This document shows, piece after piece, positions 46,972 to 58,345 of a DNA stretch of 64,000 nt; within the stretch, counting starts at the first letter, position 1; each line of letters opens with the position of its first letter. The DNA is from Areca catechu. Lineage: Eukaryota; Streptophyta; Magnoliopsida; Arecales; Arecaceae. The stretch is from the NCBI GenBank assembly GCA_021397845.1, contig CM038052.1, positions 45,282,949 to 45,346,948 of the forward strand. Direction: 5' to 3'. The position numbers were made by a program, and so were the translations under genes. A model generated the notes under the pieces. That model searched no databases. It had not been told where the DNA came from and saw only the letters and a list, made by a program, of their open reading frames with translations.

Positions 46972-47337
46972 CATCATTTGAAGTCACAGATTCGATGGCG
47001 CTTCCAGGTGACGAGGAATCCATGTCCCTCACAAACTGCTCCTGTTCTCCGTCCTCGTCCTCTCCTCGTCGTCCTCCCCTTCCTCGCCCGCGAAATGCTT
47101 AGAATCATCACTATCTGACTGGTCTCCTTGAAACCCTACCACCACTCAAGCAGGCTCGGGGCTATCAGTGGAGGCCAGCTTGGAGTCCGGCGGGGTCTCA
47201 AAATCCATGTCGCGGTCGAAGACTTGGATGATAGTGGTCTCAACGAAGCTCACCCATCGAGAGCGCTTCTTCGCAATCGTCTCATTGTCGAGCTTGCTGG
47301 CACTCTGGAGCTCCTTCCCCTCCTCTCCCAAATCCAT
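46972..47337 (-). pseudogene. KNL1: captured KNL1/SPC105-like exon 1
   Basis: Minus-strand ATG at 47337 starts 'MDLGEEGKELQSASKLDN', then 'KKRSRWVSFVETTIIQVFDR', 'DMDFETPPDSKLASTDSPEP'. This basic RRVSF-like motif and the DETPP stretch resemble the start of plant KNL1; the RVSF motif in that family binds protein phosphatase 1 (here RWVSF). A stop follows at about 47147, and a frameshift comes before 'QFVRDMDSSSPGSA' and the donor site. So the exon is a pseudogene. The GC content is higher than around it, as for a host exon. Confidence 0.6.
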
Positions 47338-48039
47338 GGATTCTAATGAGAATGAGAGCGGGGTTCGAATGAATTCGTCACGTACGTACCTAAGCCGGGT
47401 CTAGGGTTTCGGAGCCGTTCAAAGGTGGGTGGGGTTTAGAGGGAAACTTCATTTTCTTTTCCCGATCATGAAGGTGCTCGAATTTTCTATCCAAGGTTTT
47501 GCACGGAAAGAAATTGTTTGAATGCCATGATCCAGGATTTTAGCATGAGGATGTGCATCCCAACAAAATTACTCAGCCATGATGTAACTGGCTTTTAGTA
47601 GGGGTAGGATGGGAAATTTAGTCCCATAAATAGAATTCTCGATTTCATAACTTGGTCAGGGGGATAGAAGTCCCGGTTTACACCATGCTTTCGCTTTCGA
47701 CTGGGATGCATAAGCACTTAAGCTAGAGTTATGAAGGAGCCATGCTTTAAAAAAAAAAAAACAAATCTGTCCCATCTATTTTGAGTTTCTAGTTTTTTAG
47801 AATTATTTACATTTTACGGTTTGTGTCTTGCATATAAAATATTTATATTGTGTTATACAATATAATTAGACTATGATTGTTGATCATCGAGCTAATAATC
47901 GATCAATCCGCTCGGCAAAGCAGTTGAAAGCATAGATTATTTAACATTATTGTACTAAATTTTTTTATTTACCTTTTTGATGGACTATTCATCTTTACAT
48001 TATATCATCTAAGATTAAAAATGAATGGGTTATTGGCAT
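47338..48039. other. CACTA interior, no gene seen
   Basis: 47338-47450 may be 5' UTR/promoter of the captured fragment. The rest is AT-rich with no recognisable feature. Confidence 0.35.
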
Positions 48040-48555
48040 TTTTATATACATACCTATATTTCTTATCATATATAAATGTAAATACTGGTATTAAATGGAT
48101 ATCAAAAATAATAATATATTATTTTAAATGGATATAGGTCATTGATATTAAATGGATATACATGTTACTTAGGCATATATATAGTTTCTCAACTCAGATG
48201 AGGATATAAATTAAAATCATTGAGATATAAATTAAATGTTGGATAGATTTTAATAATGAAAATCAATATAAATAACATAAATTAGAATTAATCGGATTCG
48301 AGTTTGGAATAGCTCTAGACTTGGGATCAGTATTAATTTTTTTGGATACTCTTTTCTTGGCATACCAATGTTTATCCATTATATTTGATTTACTCATATT
48401 TAATAGTTGAAATGTAAGCTACAAATTGATTATAGCATTTTCACGTTTGCCAAATGTGGATATATATAATCCTTTTTAATAGAATTTGAACTTTTACTCA
48501 CATATGTATTTTACGTGTCTAAAAAGCGTGGATGTATGTAACTTTTTTTGTAGTG
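48040..48555. repeat. right subterminal repeats and terminus of the CACTA element
   Basis: Repeats 'aaatggatat' (48093, 48126, 48152), 'aatgtggatatatata' (about 48454) and 'cgtggatgtatg' (about 48527) lead to the end TTTTTTTGTAGTG at 48555. Confidence 0.7.
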
Positions 48556-49175
48556 ACCAAATCCAGTAGTTATCCTAGTACCACAAAGACCTCCGTTTGT
48601 ATATGGACCTTCTTAGGATCAGCCCTATCCATGTTATCAACCTTCTCCTAATTATAGTCTATCATTTCAAGAGAAGATTCTACAAGCAATAGATAGAACC
48701 AAAAAAATTGATCAGACCCCACCTCTCCAACTGATCAACCCAGATGTTGACAGGTTTGCTTAATCCCAATAATTAATTATCCCTCAACAGCAACCTATCG
48801 ATGAGCTTATGAATCATAATGATCGATTATTAACTGAAGTTGATATGAAGGAGGTAGGAATACTGCCTAGTCAGTCCGAGAGTAACTTAGAGGGATATTA
48901 CCTGATAAAAAAATTTAATAGTAACTTAAAGGGACACTACCAAACTAAAGATTTTAATAACCCTTTAATTTTTTCTGAATAATTAATCATAACTCTCAGG
49001 AATGAATTGGTCACGGAATAACCATACACCATCAGAAAGACCCAGATAGATGATTCAACTGAGATAAAGAAATCAAACTAGTGGGATGAACTGCTTCCAT
49101 CATCATCCTACTCTCCAATAGTCCCCTTTCCAAGTTCCCTAGAGTCATCCACTCCTTTTATGGGATAGAAGAAGC
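48556..49175 (+). pseudogene. Athila gag, right of the CACTA insertion
   Basis: 'VPQRPPFVYGPS' and 'YSLSFQEKILQAIDRTKKID' resemble the Gln/Pro-rich tail of Athila Gag and its final coiled segment. Several stops follow. The first three bases are the ACC duplication. Confidence 0.55.
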
Positions 49176-49185
49176 AATTGATGAT

Positions 49186-49725
49186 ATGATAGAATTAATG
49201 GAGGCTCCCCAGGATCTACAACAGAAGGATACAACAAGGGAAGCCATATCTCTAATTCATCCCAAGAAGTTGTTAGATCCCTATATGGCTCATTATGGGA
49301 TAGATAACTTTAATGTAGATGAATATATCACAAGGATAAGTAACCTACTTGATATATCATACTTCGAACCCATCCAACTTTGGATTGAACAATTTGAGCC
49401 AATACCTAGCTCCATAATAGCCCCCTTATTAGAATCACCACCGGATCTAGAATTGAAGCCGCTTCCTATCACACCAATAAACAACCTACCAGTGATATCT
49501 AACCGAGAAGACCAAATAGCTGGTGTTCTAAAGATGTATAGAAAAGCTATTGGATGGGATGTTTATGAAATGAGGTATAATGATCTTAAAGATTTTATAG
49601 CTGATTTCTCTATATTTGGCACTACTTTCGAGGATCGACTCCAAAATATATCTTTTATTCTAAAATGATGGAGACAGACTTACAATTAACTTATATAAAG
49701 TGCCATCAGGAAGGGATAATGTCAA
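49186..49725 (+). pseudogene. Athila pol remnant: RT start fused to YxDD region
   Basis: An open frame of 160 codons includes 'PPDLELKPLPI' and 'GVLKMYRKAIGWDV', the linker before Athila reverse transcriptase. It then jumps directly to 'FIADFSIFGTTFEDRLQN', which corresponds to the catalytic YMDDFSVFG segment with one Asp changed to Ala. So about 150 residues of RT are deleted in frame. A frameshift follows, and 'ETDLQLTYIKCHQEGIMSRH' matches the next RT block. The frame is cut at 49731 by a solo LTR and resumes at 51568. Confidence 0.75.
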
Positions 49726-49730
49726 GACAC
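49726..49730. repeat. target-site duplication GACAC (left)
   Basis: Repeated exactly at 51563-51567. Confidence 0.85.
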
Positions 49731-51562
49731 TGTTAGGAATTGTGTCCCAAAGCCAATCGTCTAGGTTGTAGATGATTGTGCTATCTTGTATTTGTATATG
49801 AATTCTTTTAATAAATAAAAGTTATTTTGGCTGTTCATCATATTTACATTTATCCTGAGATGAACTCTTGTATGATGGAGTCCTTAGAACTATATTTTTT
49901 GATATAGAGAGAATATATCGTGTAGTTCTTAAAGTGGTTCACAACCAAAGGATACATTATTATAGGATGACAATGTATCAAGTATAGGTTATTGTATGTC
50001 GTATTTGTTGATTGTCCTCTTAACCAAAGAGTGTAGAGACACTGGTGTGACATGAAAGTGAAATGTATGACATTTCATTGAACATGACCATCTACAGAGC
50101 TCCCTTCTGCCAAAGGGTTGCTCATGAAAGGATATGGGTATATATATCCTTCAGACCTGAGGTCACCATGGCAGCTTGCAAGCAACTCACTGTACTTTAG
50201 TACCGGACTACCTGGATTTCTAATCCAATGATGAAAAGTTTCTGAGTGTAGTCAAGTACTTGTAGAGCGGTGGTGGATCAAGATGGAATTGACCCCTCCA
50301 AATAGTTTGGAGTGAATGACTCACTATGTCTCAATTTAGCAAAACCTTGGTCAGGATAGTTCTTGTAAGGAGTTACAGAACTTATGAGGTTGAGACATTA
50401 TCTGGATAAACCAAATTAAGGTTGGCAGTCGAACCCTAGGTCATCCTGATAATTATGATGTCAAAGAGATGAATTATGCGGTAACCATATGCCAGAGGTT
50501 CTTATGAGGTGCTCTGCATCTTCGACCTATTTGGACATCAGGTATCATTGCTAGATGAGGACTTTGACTGGTACTAGAAATGTTCCAGTGCTACCGACTT
50601 AGTGTTTGAACCTATGGGGTCACACACCATAGAGGATTTCTATCTAATCTTATGGCTAATCGACAATTGAGAATCGTTTGCCATTACCGGAAGTCAATAT
50701 GATTGACTTTGTTCCAAGTATCAACAATCAGAATTTTGCAGGTGTCGACACTTGGTGAAGTGTCGACATTTGGCAATTTTTGTGAGTCGACACTTCCTGG
50801 TGATGAGCAAAATTCTGGAAAGATTTTTTGAGAGGATTTTGGGATAAGTTTTGACCTTGTTTGAATTTTAAATTCAAACTAGTTTTAGCTCCAAGGTTAT
50901 TTGGTATGATAGTCATTCTTACCTTCTTGGGTTGGACCCATTTGGTATGGCCTTAATCCTCTCCCCCATTCTCTCCCCTCATCTCTCCTCCTTCCACTTT
51001 CTCCCTCTCCTTGCTGCCCCTATAAATGAATGTCATTTCTGTGGCTGCAATAGATTTTTTGTGAAAAGCTTTGAGAGAGGAAGATAGAGAAGGGTTGGGA
51101 GAGGTCTTGGGATTGGGTTTGAGAATCCTAGCATTCTAGCTAGGTCTTAGGAAGAGAGATCTCTTGGAAAAGGGTTCCTGCTCTCCTCCTAGTCTTCCCG
51201 GAAGAATAAGATCAGCCCAAGGATCCAGAAGAGCTAGCACTCCGAGGGAGTTGATCAGAGTTGATCCCAGGTGTGGATTACCTGTAGAGGCCAGACACGT
51301 GTGTGGCTCGAGCGCCCCCTCCTTCCATAGCTTCTCTCAATATAAAGGTATGGTACTTTTATATTTGTGTTCCTCTCTTGCTTTGATGTTATGTTGCATG
51401 CTAGGTCATTATGCTAGATCCTGTTACGGGCATATCGTTAGATCGTTTAGATCTATTTACCGAGCCTTCCACTATGCATGCATTAAAATTATTTTTAAAT
51501 GCATTCCTTATGTCCTGTTTTTCTGCATATTGTATGCTTAGTGTAGGTGCACTTCACCTTCG
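49731..51562 (+). mobile_element. solo LTR, 1832 bp, in Athila RT
   Basis: Begins TGTTAGGAATTGTG and ends CCTTCG (one base from the expected CA). GACAC flanks both sides. A TATAAA box is at 51021. Three 'gtgtcgacac'-like palindromic motifs lie at 50745-50795. No internal domain or second LTR. The ORF at 51164-51541 is a chance frame. Confidence 0.82.
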
Positions 51563-51567
51563 GACAC
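51563..51567. repeat. target-site duplication GACAC (right)
   Basis: Exact match to 49726-49730. Confidence 0.85.
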
Positions 51568-51710
51568 ATCATACTTGAGAAAGCGATTAGGGTAGATCTT
51601 TCTAAAGTTAGAAAAATTTCTAAGCTACCACCCTCACTCTCGGCCCAACACACACAATCCTTTCCTAGTCGTTGATCAAATTATAATAATATTTTTAAAT
51701 CTTGGTCTAG
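51568..51710 (+). pseudogene. Athila RT remnant after the solo LTR
   Basis: 'HIILEKAIRVDLSKVRKISK' followed by 'LPPSLSAQHTQSF' matches the Athila RT block GHxISxKGIEVDxAKVxVIxKLPPP. It continues the frame of 49725 without a gap. Confidence 0.7.
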
Positions 51711-52966
51711 CATGCTTGCTTAGTGCACTCTATGGATCTGGGATAATCGTCATAGACTACTCTATGCAATGTTTTTTTGCCATGGTGACAAGGCCTCCTG
51801 ATTGGTCCTGTCTTCTAAAAATCTGGAGGGACATATCTAAGTTTAATATTAGTAACACTCCCTCATAGCGTCTGGCTGAAGATGTTAAACTTACCGTTAG
51901 TTTGGAGGCAACCCAACAATCTCATTTTCTTTTTAATGCACTTACAAGAACTTAGGTAGAAGAACAAGAGCCTGCTACTTCATGAAGCTCTCTTCAACTC
52001 TCAAAGCATATTCACCCCAAGTGTATTCTTTCCTATTGTATCCCTTATTTTCTTTCTCCATTGAGGATAATATCGATTAAGTTGGGGGGGAGAAAAACTT
52101 GACTTGCTTAGATGTTCGAGTAGGGTTAGAAATGATTATATTATGTGTACCTAATTATTGTCTCAAATTAGAGTTATATAGGCACCTTAATCAATGATTG
52201 ATTAATGATCTATATAATTCTAGAGATGCTAAAAGATAAATTATTAAAGAAACTCAATAAATGGTAGGTTTAGATAATAAATAATTTTATAGAGCAATTC
52301 TAAAACCTTTTGACCATTGATCTCAATGGAGAATCTACTTTATGGGGGTATAAATCAAAAAGTCAAGTATGCTGAAGTTCTCCCTTGAAAAAAAATTAAA
52401 AATAAAAGAAAAAGAGTTATTCCCACCTCACAGCTTTGCTTGAACTTTTATTGAGTAACCGAGCTCCTTCGCCTAGGTAAGCATTGTGGTTCGCATTAAA
52501 AGGTAAGAAGGTCAAGAAATCTATTAAGTAATGGTATTTCCCTGAGTAATCGGGCTCCTTCACCTAAGTAAGAATTATGGTTCATATCAAAAGGAGAGAA
52601 TACTAATGCTTAAGAGGCTAGGACATTACACCATACTCGAAAAAAAGAAAAAAAAAAGAAGAAAAAAGAAGAAGAAAGGGAGAAATCAGCTAGCAAAAAG
52701 GTACTTCACTAAATCCTTGAAAGTTCGAGGATTCAAAGAGTAATGTAGAAGGTTAGTGAAAGAAGAACTCTAGAAGTTTCTATGGGCTCTACCCGACCAC
52801 TAATTGAGTTGAATTAATAATTTGATGAAGTATCTCAGTAATGGTCTAGCCAGGTATCAATTACCATTAGGGCTGCTAGGTTAAAATCTAATTCAAAGAT
52901 GGGTTGATACACATAGCTAATCTATTTGCTTTACTTGAGGATGAGCAAAGTTCAAGTTAGGGGATA
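51711..52966 (+). other. 3' region of the Athila element, noncoding
   Basis: Contains 'ttggaggcaacccaac' (51903) and 'attgaggataatatcgatta' + 'agttggggggga' (52060-52093), phrases usual for the 3' part of Athila elements. A purine run lies near 52640-52685. Two similar segments starting 'gagtaaccgagctccttc' and 'gagtaatcgggctccttc' lie about 90 bp apart (52453, 52541). The tract 'caagttagggga' precedes the 3' LTR. No RNase H, integrase or env is present. Confidence 0.65.
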
Positions 52967-54635
52967 TGATAATTATGTTATATATACATATAAAAGTATT
53001 AATTTAATAATTAAATTATCTTTATTTATCCAAAATTGATACCTTTATATATCATTTATAGGAAATAAGGTTACCAACATGAAGAGCTCGATTTATGGGT
53101 TCAAATTAAAGAAGTTTGAATTGAATCAGATCTAAAATGAGCCTAGAATTGATTTTTGAAGATTTGATAAAGGAATTACACAAAATTTAAAGATGGACCA
53201 GCAGCTTGGTCCACAGAACACGTGCCGGTCCATAGGAAGCCATTTTGTTAGTCCACGGTGCAGAACCATGGACCGTGGGGCGATTCCAACTACGTCTTCA
53301 TCAAATCTTCTCATCTCCAGCACTGTCCATCTATAGAGCTCATTGCCGGCCACCTCCCCTGCCTAGAGAACCACTAGAAGCCATCGCCAGCCTACTTCCT
53401 CACTGGTCTCCATGATTTCTCCTCATCCTGCACCACCTCCACTGTTCATGCCAGAGAAATCACCGGATCCGTTGGAAAATCGCCATCCACCCCATCCCTA
53501 ATCCGGATCTGACCAATCCTCGCTCAATCCTCCTCCCCATGGCCTGCTATCATGACCATGCCATCTCCTCCTGTATAATAGGTTGTTCCATCGAGCATCA
53601 CCAACCCTCCTCCCGGTAGCGAGTTTCGGTGGCATGCGGGCAAGTCCGACGAAGGCTTGGCTCAAGAATTCCGGTGATGGCAGCCATGATCCAAGGAGTT
53701 GGTGATGGCATTGAATGATTCCAAAACCATCAGGGAAGGAAGGGACATGCACAAATCTTAAAGCACCCAACAGAGGGAAGAACTTGCATGGATCTCAAAG
53801 TAATTCAAGGGCTGAAAAGTTTTTAGATTTTGAAGGGGAGTTGGAAGCCTACTACTATTGGGATTTGGGTTCATCATCCAACCACTGACCTAATGTAAAA
53901 TTAAATCTTAGCCACTCGTTTGAGTCTCTTGTTTAGTCCCATACCGGAAACCCATGATAACTTCTTCCTTGTAAAATCCTATAAAAAGGTTTCTATGCCT
54001 CTACCTAGGGAAGCAACTTTCCGAAGTCCCTCTAGAGCCTTTGCATAAGGGACTGAAGGGGATCAACTAAGAAGTGGGTTAATATAGAGGTACGGAAGGG
54101 AAGAGCGGGTTCTTCAGTCTTTGGTAATTCTTGTTCTGCAATAAAAGAGTATGTTTTCTTTTCTAAAATTATTTGTTCTCTTTTATTCACTTTTTATGCT
54201 TTATTATTAGATTGATTTTAGGGACAATTCTTGCTTTCCATAGATGTACCGTGATCTGTTATAGATACGAGGCATGTCGAGAAAAGAAGAATTGGATACC
54301 TAGTGCCTCTTGAAGATGCGTCGTGATCTGTTACGGGTATGGGACATGCCAAGGAAAGATAGGTAAATTTCTAAAGCCAATTATATTTTGGTTATAAGAT
54401 AAATACAATTTGGCACTACACTATCACTCTTCCTCTCTTGAAATACTCCCTCTCACTTGCTTTACCTTAGGAGTAGTTTATTTCTTGCTCACTTTTACTT
54501 TCACACAACAATAATTACTTTTCTTTTCTTTTTAAATCATAAATTAGCCCTAAGATCCTTGAGGATATGATCCTGACTCACCCTAACTATAGAGTTGAGT
54601 GGTGAATTATTTTTGACCACCTATGACAGCGATCA
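52967..54635 (+). repeat. 3' LTR of the Athila element
   Basis: Partner of 29509-31188; ends GATCA. Confidence 0.93.
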
Positions 54636-54640
54636 ATATG

Positions 54641-55047
54641 GTTACAACTTTAGTAGTCGAGCTAAGAGTGGAGTACTTAATATCTCCAATAGATCCATGT
54701 TTGTGATGAGATGTAGGAGGATGGATAATAATCTCTACAGGATGGAGGGGTCAATTATGATGGGGTAATCTGATATAGAGCGGCAGCATAAGACCCACAG
54801 GGAGACTACAGATTGTGGCACTATTGCTTGGGCCACATGGGAGATCATGGGATGAAGGAAGTAAGCAAGCAAGGATCAATTCCAGATCTGGTTGGTGACA
54901 TTTTAGATGTCTGTGAGCCATGCCAGATGGGAAAGCAGAAGAGGATCCACTTCAACAGTAGTTCAACCCACTATGTAGCTCCACTAGAGCTAGTTCATAC
55001 TGATGTGTGGGGACCGTCTTTAGTTTTAGCCAGAAATGGAGCGAGGT
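54641..55047 (+). pseudogene. copia integrase, N-terminal part (host of the Athila element)
   Basis: The frame continues from 29508: 'YNFSSRAKSGVLNISNRSMF', then 'RLWHYCLGHMGDHGMKEVSK' and 'CEPCQMGKQKR', the HHCC zinc domain of copia integrase, then 'LELVHTDVWGPS' with the first catalytic Asp. A stop lies near 54766 ('MMG*'). The element is cut off at 55048 by Sirevirus LTR sequence; its RT, RNase H and 3' LTR are not in the window. Confidence 0.88.
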
Positions 55048-56571
55048 TGTTGGCTTTGGCCATTGATTTTGATGAATAACAAAATGTTGAGTATATGTTT
55101 GGACTAATGTTTTTGTTAGAGTTGTGAATTTTAGGTCACATGTACATCAAATTCTCTACTTAAGAGTATAAAAGTCTTTGACATCAAAACAAGATGAATT
55201 TCATGTTTAAGAGGTCTTCTCACCTTGGAATGACTTTAAGATAATCATTTTGGTCTCTATAGAGAAGGATCTAGAAGTCAATTGGATAAAATTTGAATGT
55301 TTCGAAGTCTGGCACATATTTTAGAAATGGCACAAAGCAAGTGTCGACTCAAAGTGTCGATTCATGGAGCAAGTGTCGACACATTGAAGATTGGCAAGTA
55401 GAACTTTCAGCTGGCACTCCAAGTGTCAACTCATAGAGTCCAAGTGCCAACTCATAGATTGACTCTAGGCCTGAGACAAGAAATGAATAGAACATGCCAT
55501 TCCAGGGACTTTTTGCCTAGTGCTGACCTAAGTGTCAACCTAAGTGTCGACTCACTGTTCCTAGTATCGACTCACAAGTTGACTCATAGCCTGAGACCAG
55601 AAGTGAAGTAGAACATTGGAAATTCAAATTTATACCTAGTGTCGACCCAAATGTCGACCTAAGTGTCGACTTACAGATGACTCATGAACAAATCAAGTAT
55701 CAACACTTAGTGTAATGGCTAGTTTTTCAGAAGTTCAGAATTTATTCCAAACAGCTCCAAATGGCTAGTTTCTTCACTCTAACGTCATAAACGATTTTTT
55801 GGAGGTTTGTGGACTATTTATCACTTACCAAACATATTGAATTCAACAAAAAAAAAAGTGAAACATAAGCGACAAAGTTTATCTTTTGAGAAAAGCCTTG
55901 AAAAGACTTGAGTGAGCTTTAAAGCAGATTCCACCTGAAAAAGTCTTCAATTTACTGTGGAGCCTTCAAATCAATAACCAAAAAGAGTTCATTGAGGAGG
56001 TTCCAAGAAGAACAACTCAAGAATTCAAGAAGAGCTTCAACGACATTTATTTCAGCTCTTTTGAGAGTTCTTTCTTGAACATAAATTTGTATCTTTTGTC
56101 TTATTTGTTGTTACTAGTTTCAAAAATATTGAAACTAGTATTAAAGATTGTTGGTGAGCCTAAAGGACAAAACCAAATAGGATTTGACTTATGAACCTGG
56201 ATTAAAAATAAGTTGTAAAAGTTATTGGTAAGCCTAGGTGACAAAACCAATAAAGTTTTGACTTGTGAGCCTTTGAAAACAAGTTGGCTGTAATCTTGGA
56301 TAGATTATAGTAAAAATATCCAAGGGAAAGCTTGGGGAGTGGATATAGGTGCTTGGTTTGTACCGAATCACTATACATTTTGGTATTTGTGATTGATTGC
56401 TCTTCCTTATTATTTACTTTGATTTACTCTATATTTACTTTATAATTCTACTGCATATCATTATTTAGCACAATCATATTATTACACAAGAATCCTAGTT
56501 CAGCACATACTTGCTTAAAAGTTTAAATTTTTAAGAAACACCCCCCTCTTGGGTTGCTACACTAGATAATA
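55048..56571 (+). repeat. 5' LTR of the second Sirevirus-like element
   Basis: Starts TGTTGGC and ends near GATAATA (expected CAACA, mutated). About 13 copies of a GTGTCGACTC-like motif lie between 55335 and 55680. Confidence 0.8.
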
Positions 56572-56573
56572 AG

Positions 56574-56585
56574 TGGTATCAGAGC
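56574..56585 (+). promoter_or_regulatory. primer-binding site, initiator Met tRNA
   Basis: TGGTATCAGAGC, two bases after the LTR end. Confidence 0.92.
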
Positions 56586-56630
56586 TCGGTACTCAGTGTT
56601 TAGATCTCATGATCTTGAGTCAAAGATCTA

Positions 56631-58345
56631 ATGGCATCCCAAATTGGTGGTGGTATTGTAGAAGGACAAACCTCAAACTGTCCCTCACTATTTAATGGCA
56701 CAAATTACACCTACTGGAAGACATGCATGTGCATATACATTCAAGCTATTAATTATAATATTTGAAAAACTATAGTTAAAGGCACTTATCAGTCCACTGT
56801 CTTGATTAATAGCATTCCCACCCCTAAACTTGAAGAAGATTGGGATGAGAATGACATTAAGCAAGCAGAGTTTAATGTTAAGGCCATGAATGTATTTTTT
56901 GTGCACTTGATCCAAGTGAATTTAATAGAATATCTAACTATACCCCTGTCAAAGAAATTTGGGATACACTTAGAGTTACCCATAAGGGTACACATCAAGT
57001 GAAGACCACCAAAGTAAACATGCTCATTCACACTTATAAGATGTTTAGGATGGAGCCAAATGAAACTATAAGTGAAATGTATACTAGATTCACAAATGTT
57101 GTTAATGGCATGAGGAGTTTGGGAAAAGTCATTTCTAAAATTGAACTTGTCAATAAAATTCTCAGGTCTCCCGACTTCTTGGGATCCTAAAGTCATCGCC
57201 ATTGAAGAAGCCAAAGATGTCAACACTCTTCCACTTGAGCAGCTCTTGGATTCACTGATGACATATGAGCTATCCTTGAAGCAAAATGTGGTGGACAATG
57301 AGAAGAAAAAGAAGGCCATAGCATTCAAGTCCACAACCAAGGAGGAGTCCAGTGATGATTCAGATGAAGAAGATGAGGAAGATGAAATAGCCCTCATCTC
57401 AAGAAAAATCAAAAAATTATGAGAAAAAGAAAATACAATTATAAGAAAAAGCCTCAAAGAGAAGAGCCTGATAAGGAGAAAGAGAAAGAAAAGGAAAGGG
57501 AGCAACCCATGTGTTTTAAATGTAAAAATCTTGGACACTACAAAATGGATTGCCCCACTCTCAAAAGGGCAAGAAGAAATTTAAAAAGAAGGCTATGATG
57601 GCTACATGGAGTGAAAGTGAAGATTCAAGCTCTAATGAAGAGCAGCAAGAAGTAGCCAACATCTGCTTTATGGCCAATGATGACGAGGTAAGATCCAAAA
57701 TTGAAAATGAATTTACATTTGATGAATTATGTGATGTTTTTGATTAATTAGTTATAGAATATCAAAATCTAAAAATGAAAAACAAAGAATTAAAAAAGCA
57801 AAACTTAGAGCTTTCAAAATCAAATGATAAGTTTTTGATAGAAAATGATAGTTTACTTCAAGAAAACAAAAAATTGAATGATCAAATGGTTTCCTTGAAG
57901 AATGAAAAAGAATAATTTTTGAAAGAAAAAGATTCTTTAAAAAAGGATAAATTTTTTGCAACAAATGAAAAACTTACTAAACAAATAAAGAGTTTTTGCA
58001 AGAAAATAAGACACGCAAAGAAGAATTTGAAAAAGTAAAACCATTTGGTGAAAAATTTACTTATAGTTCAGAAAAATTACACACGCTTTTGAATAGCCAA
58101 AGAGCAATTTTCAATAAAGCAGGGTTAGGTTTTAAACCTCAAAGACAACAAAAATATTTCAAGATTTTTTTTGTACCTGCATTCTCTAGCATTACTTATT
58201 ATGCATGTGGTAAATTAGGGCATAAATCATATTTATGTGATAAAAAAAAGTTGAACAATGTTAGAAAAGTTTGGGTTCCAAAAGAAACCATTTCAACTAA
58301 CCCTAAAGGATTCAAGATGACTTGGATACCTAAAGCTTCTACTTG
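56631..58345 (+). pseudogene. Sirevirus-type gag, frameshifted
   Basis: ATG at 56631 begins 'MASQIGGGIVEGQTSN'; 'LFNGTNYTYWKTCMCIYIQA' is the Gag start motif. Stops and several frameshifts split the rest. 'ETISEMYTRFTNVVNGMRSL' (near 57062-57125) is the UBN2 region. 'CFKCKNLGHYKMDCP' (57512-57556) is a CCHC knuckle, a Lys/Asn coiled coil spans 57750-58040, and 'YACGKLGHKSYLC' near 58200-58240 is a second knuckle-like motif. Same domain order as 34862-36770. Confidence 0.87.

Larger units (their letters stand above)
32473..48555 (-). mobile_element. CACTA (En/Spm) transposon with captured gene fragment
   Basis: The right end reads, on the minus strand, CACTACAAAAAAAGTT; the left end reads CATTATAAAAAAACTG, the same terminus with two C-to-T changes. 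A 3-bp duplication ACC flanks both, and removal joins the Athila gag frame. Subterminal motifs like 'gtggatatatat' recur at both ends in both orientations. About 5.0 kb is its own; the rest is the Sirevirus at 33073-44114. It carries exons of an En/Spm-associated gene and a fragment resembling KNL1, all on the minus strand. No main transposase (TNP2/TNPD type) is seen, so it is non-autonomous. Confidence 0.85.
29509..54635 (+). mobile_element. Athila-lineage Ty3/gypsy element with nested insertions
   Basis: LTRs at 29509-31188 and 52967-54635 start TGATAATTATG; the 3' copy ends GATCA and the 5' copy ends GATTA (one transition). The span is 25.1 kb, of which the CACTA transposon (16.1 kb) and a solo LTR (1.8 kb) are later insertions, leaving about 7.2 kb. 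Inside are a primer site, leader, gag remnant and a reverse transcriptase remnant; protease, most of RT, RNase H and integrase are gone. It interrupts the copia frame between protease and integrase. Flanking 5-mers (ATGCA, ATATG) do not match, though a 5-bp duplication keeps the copia frame. Confidence 0.9.

Noticed and set aside
51164..51541. 125-codon plus-strand ORF
   Set aside because: Lies in a solo LTR after its TATA box; cysteine/hydrophobic tail looks random and no homologue is recognised.
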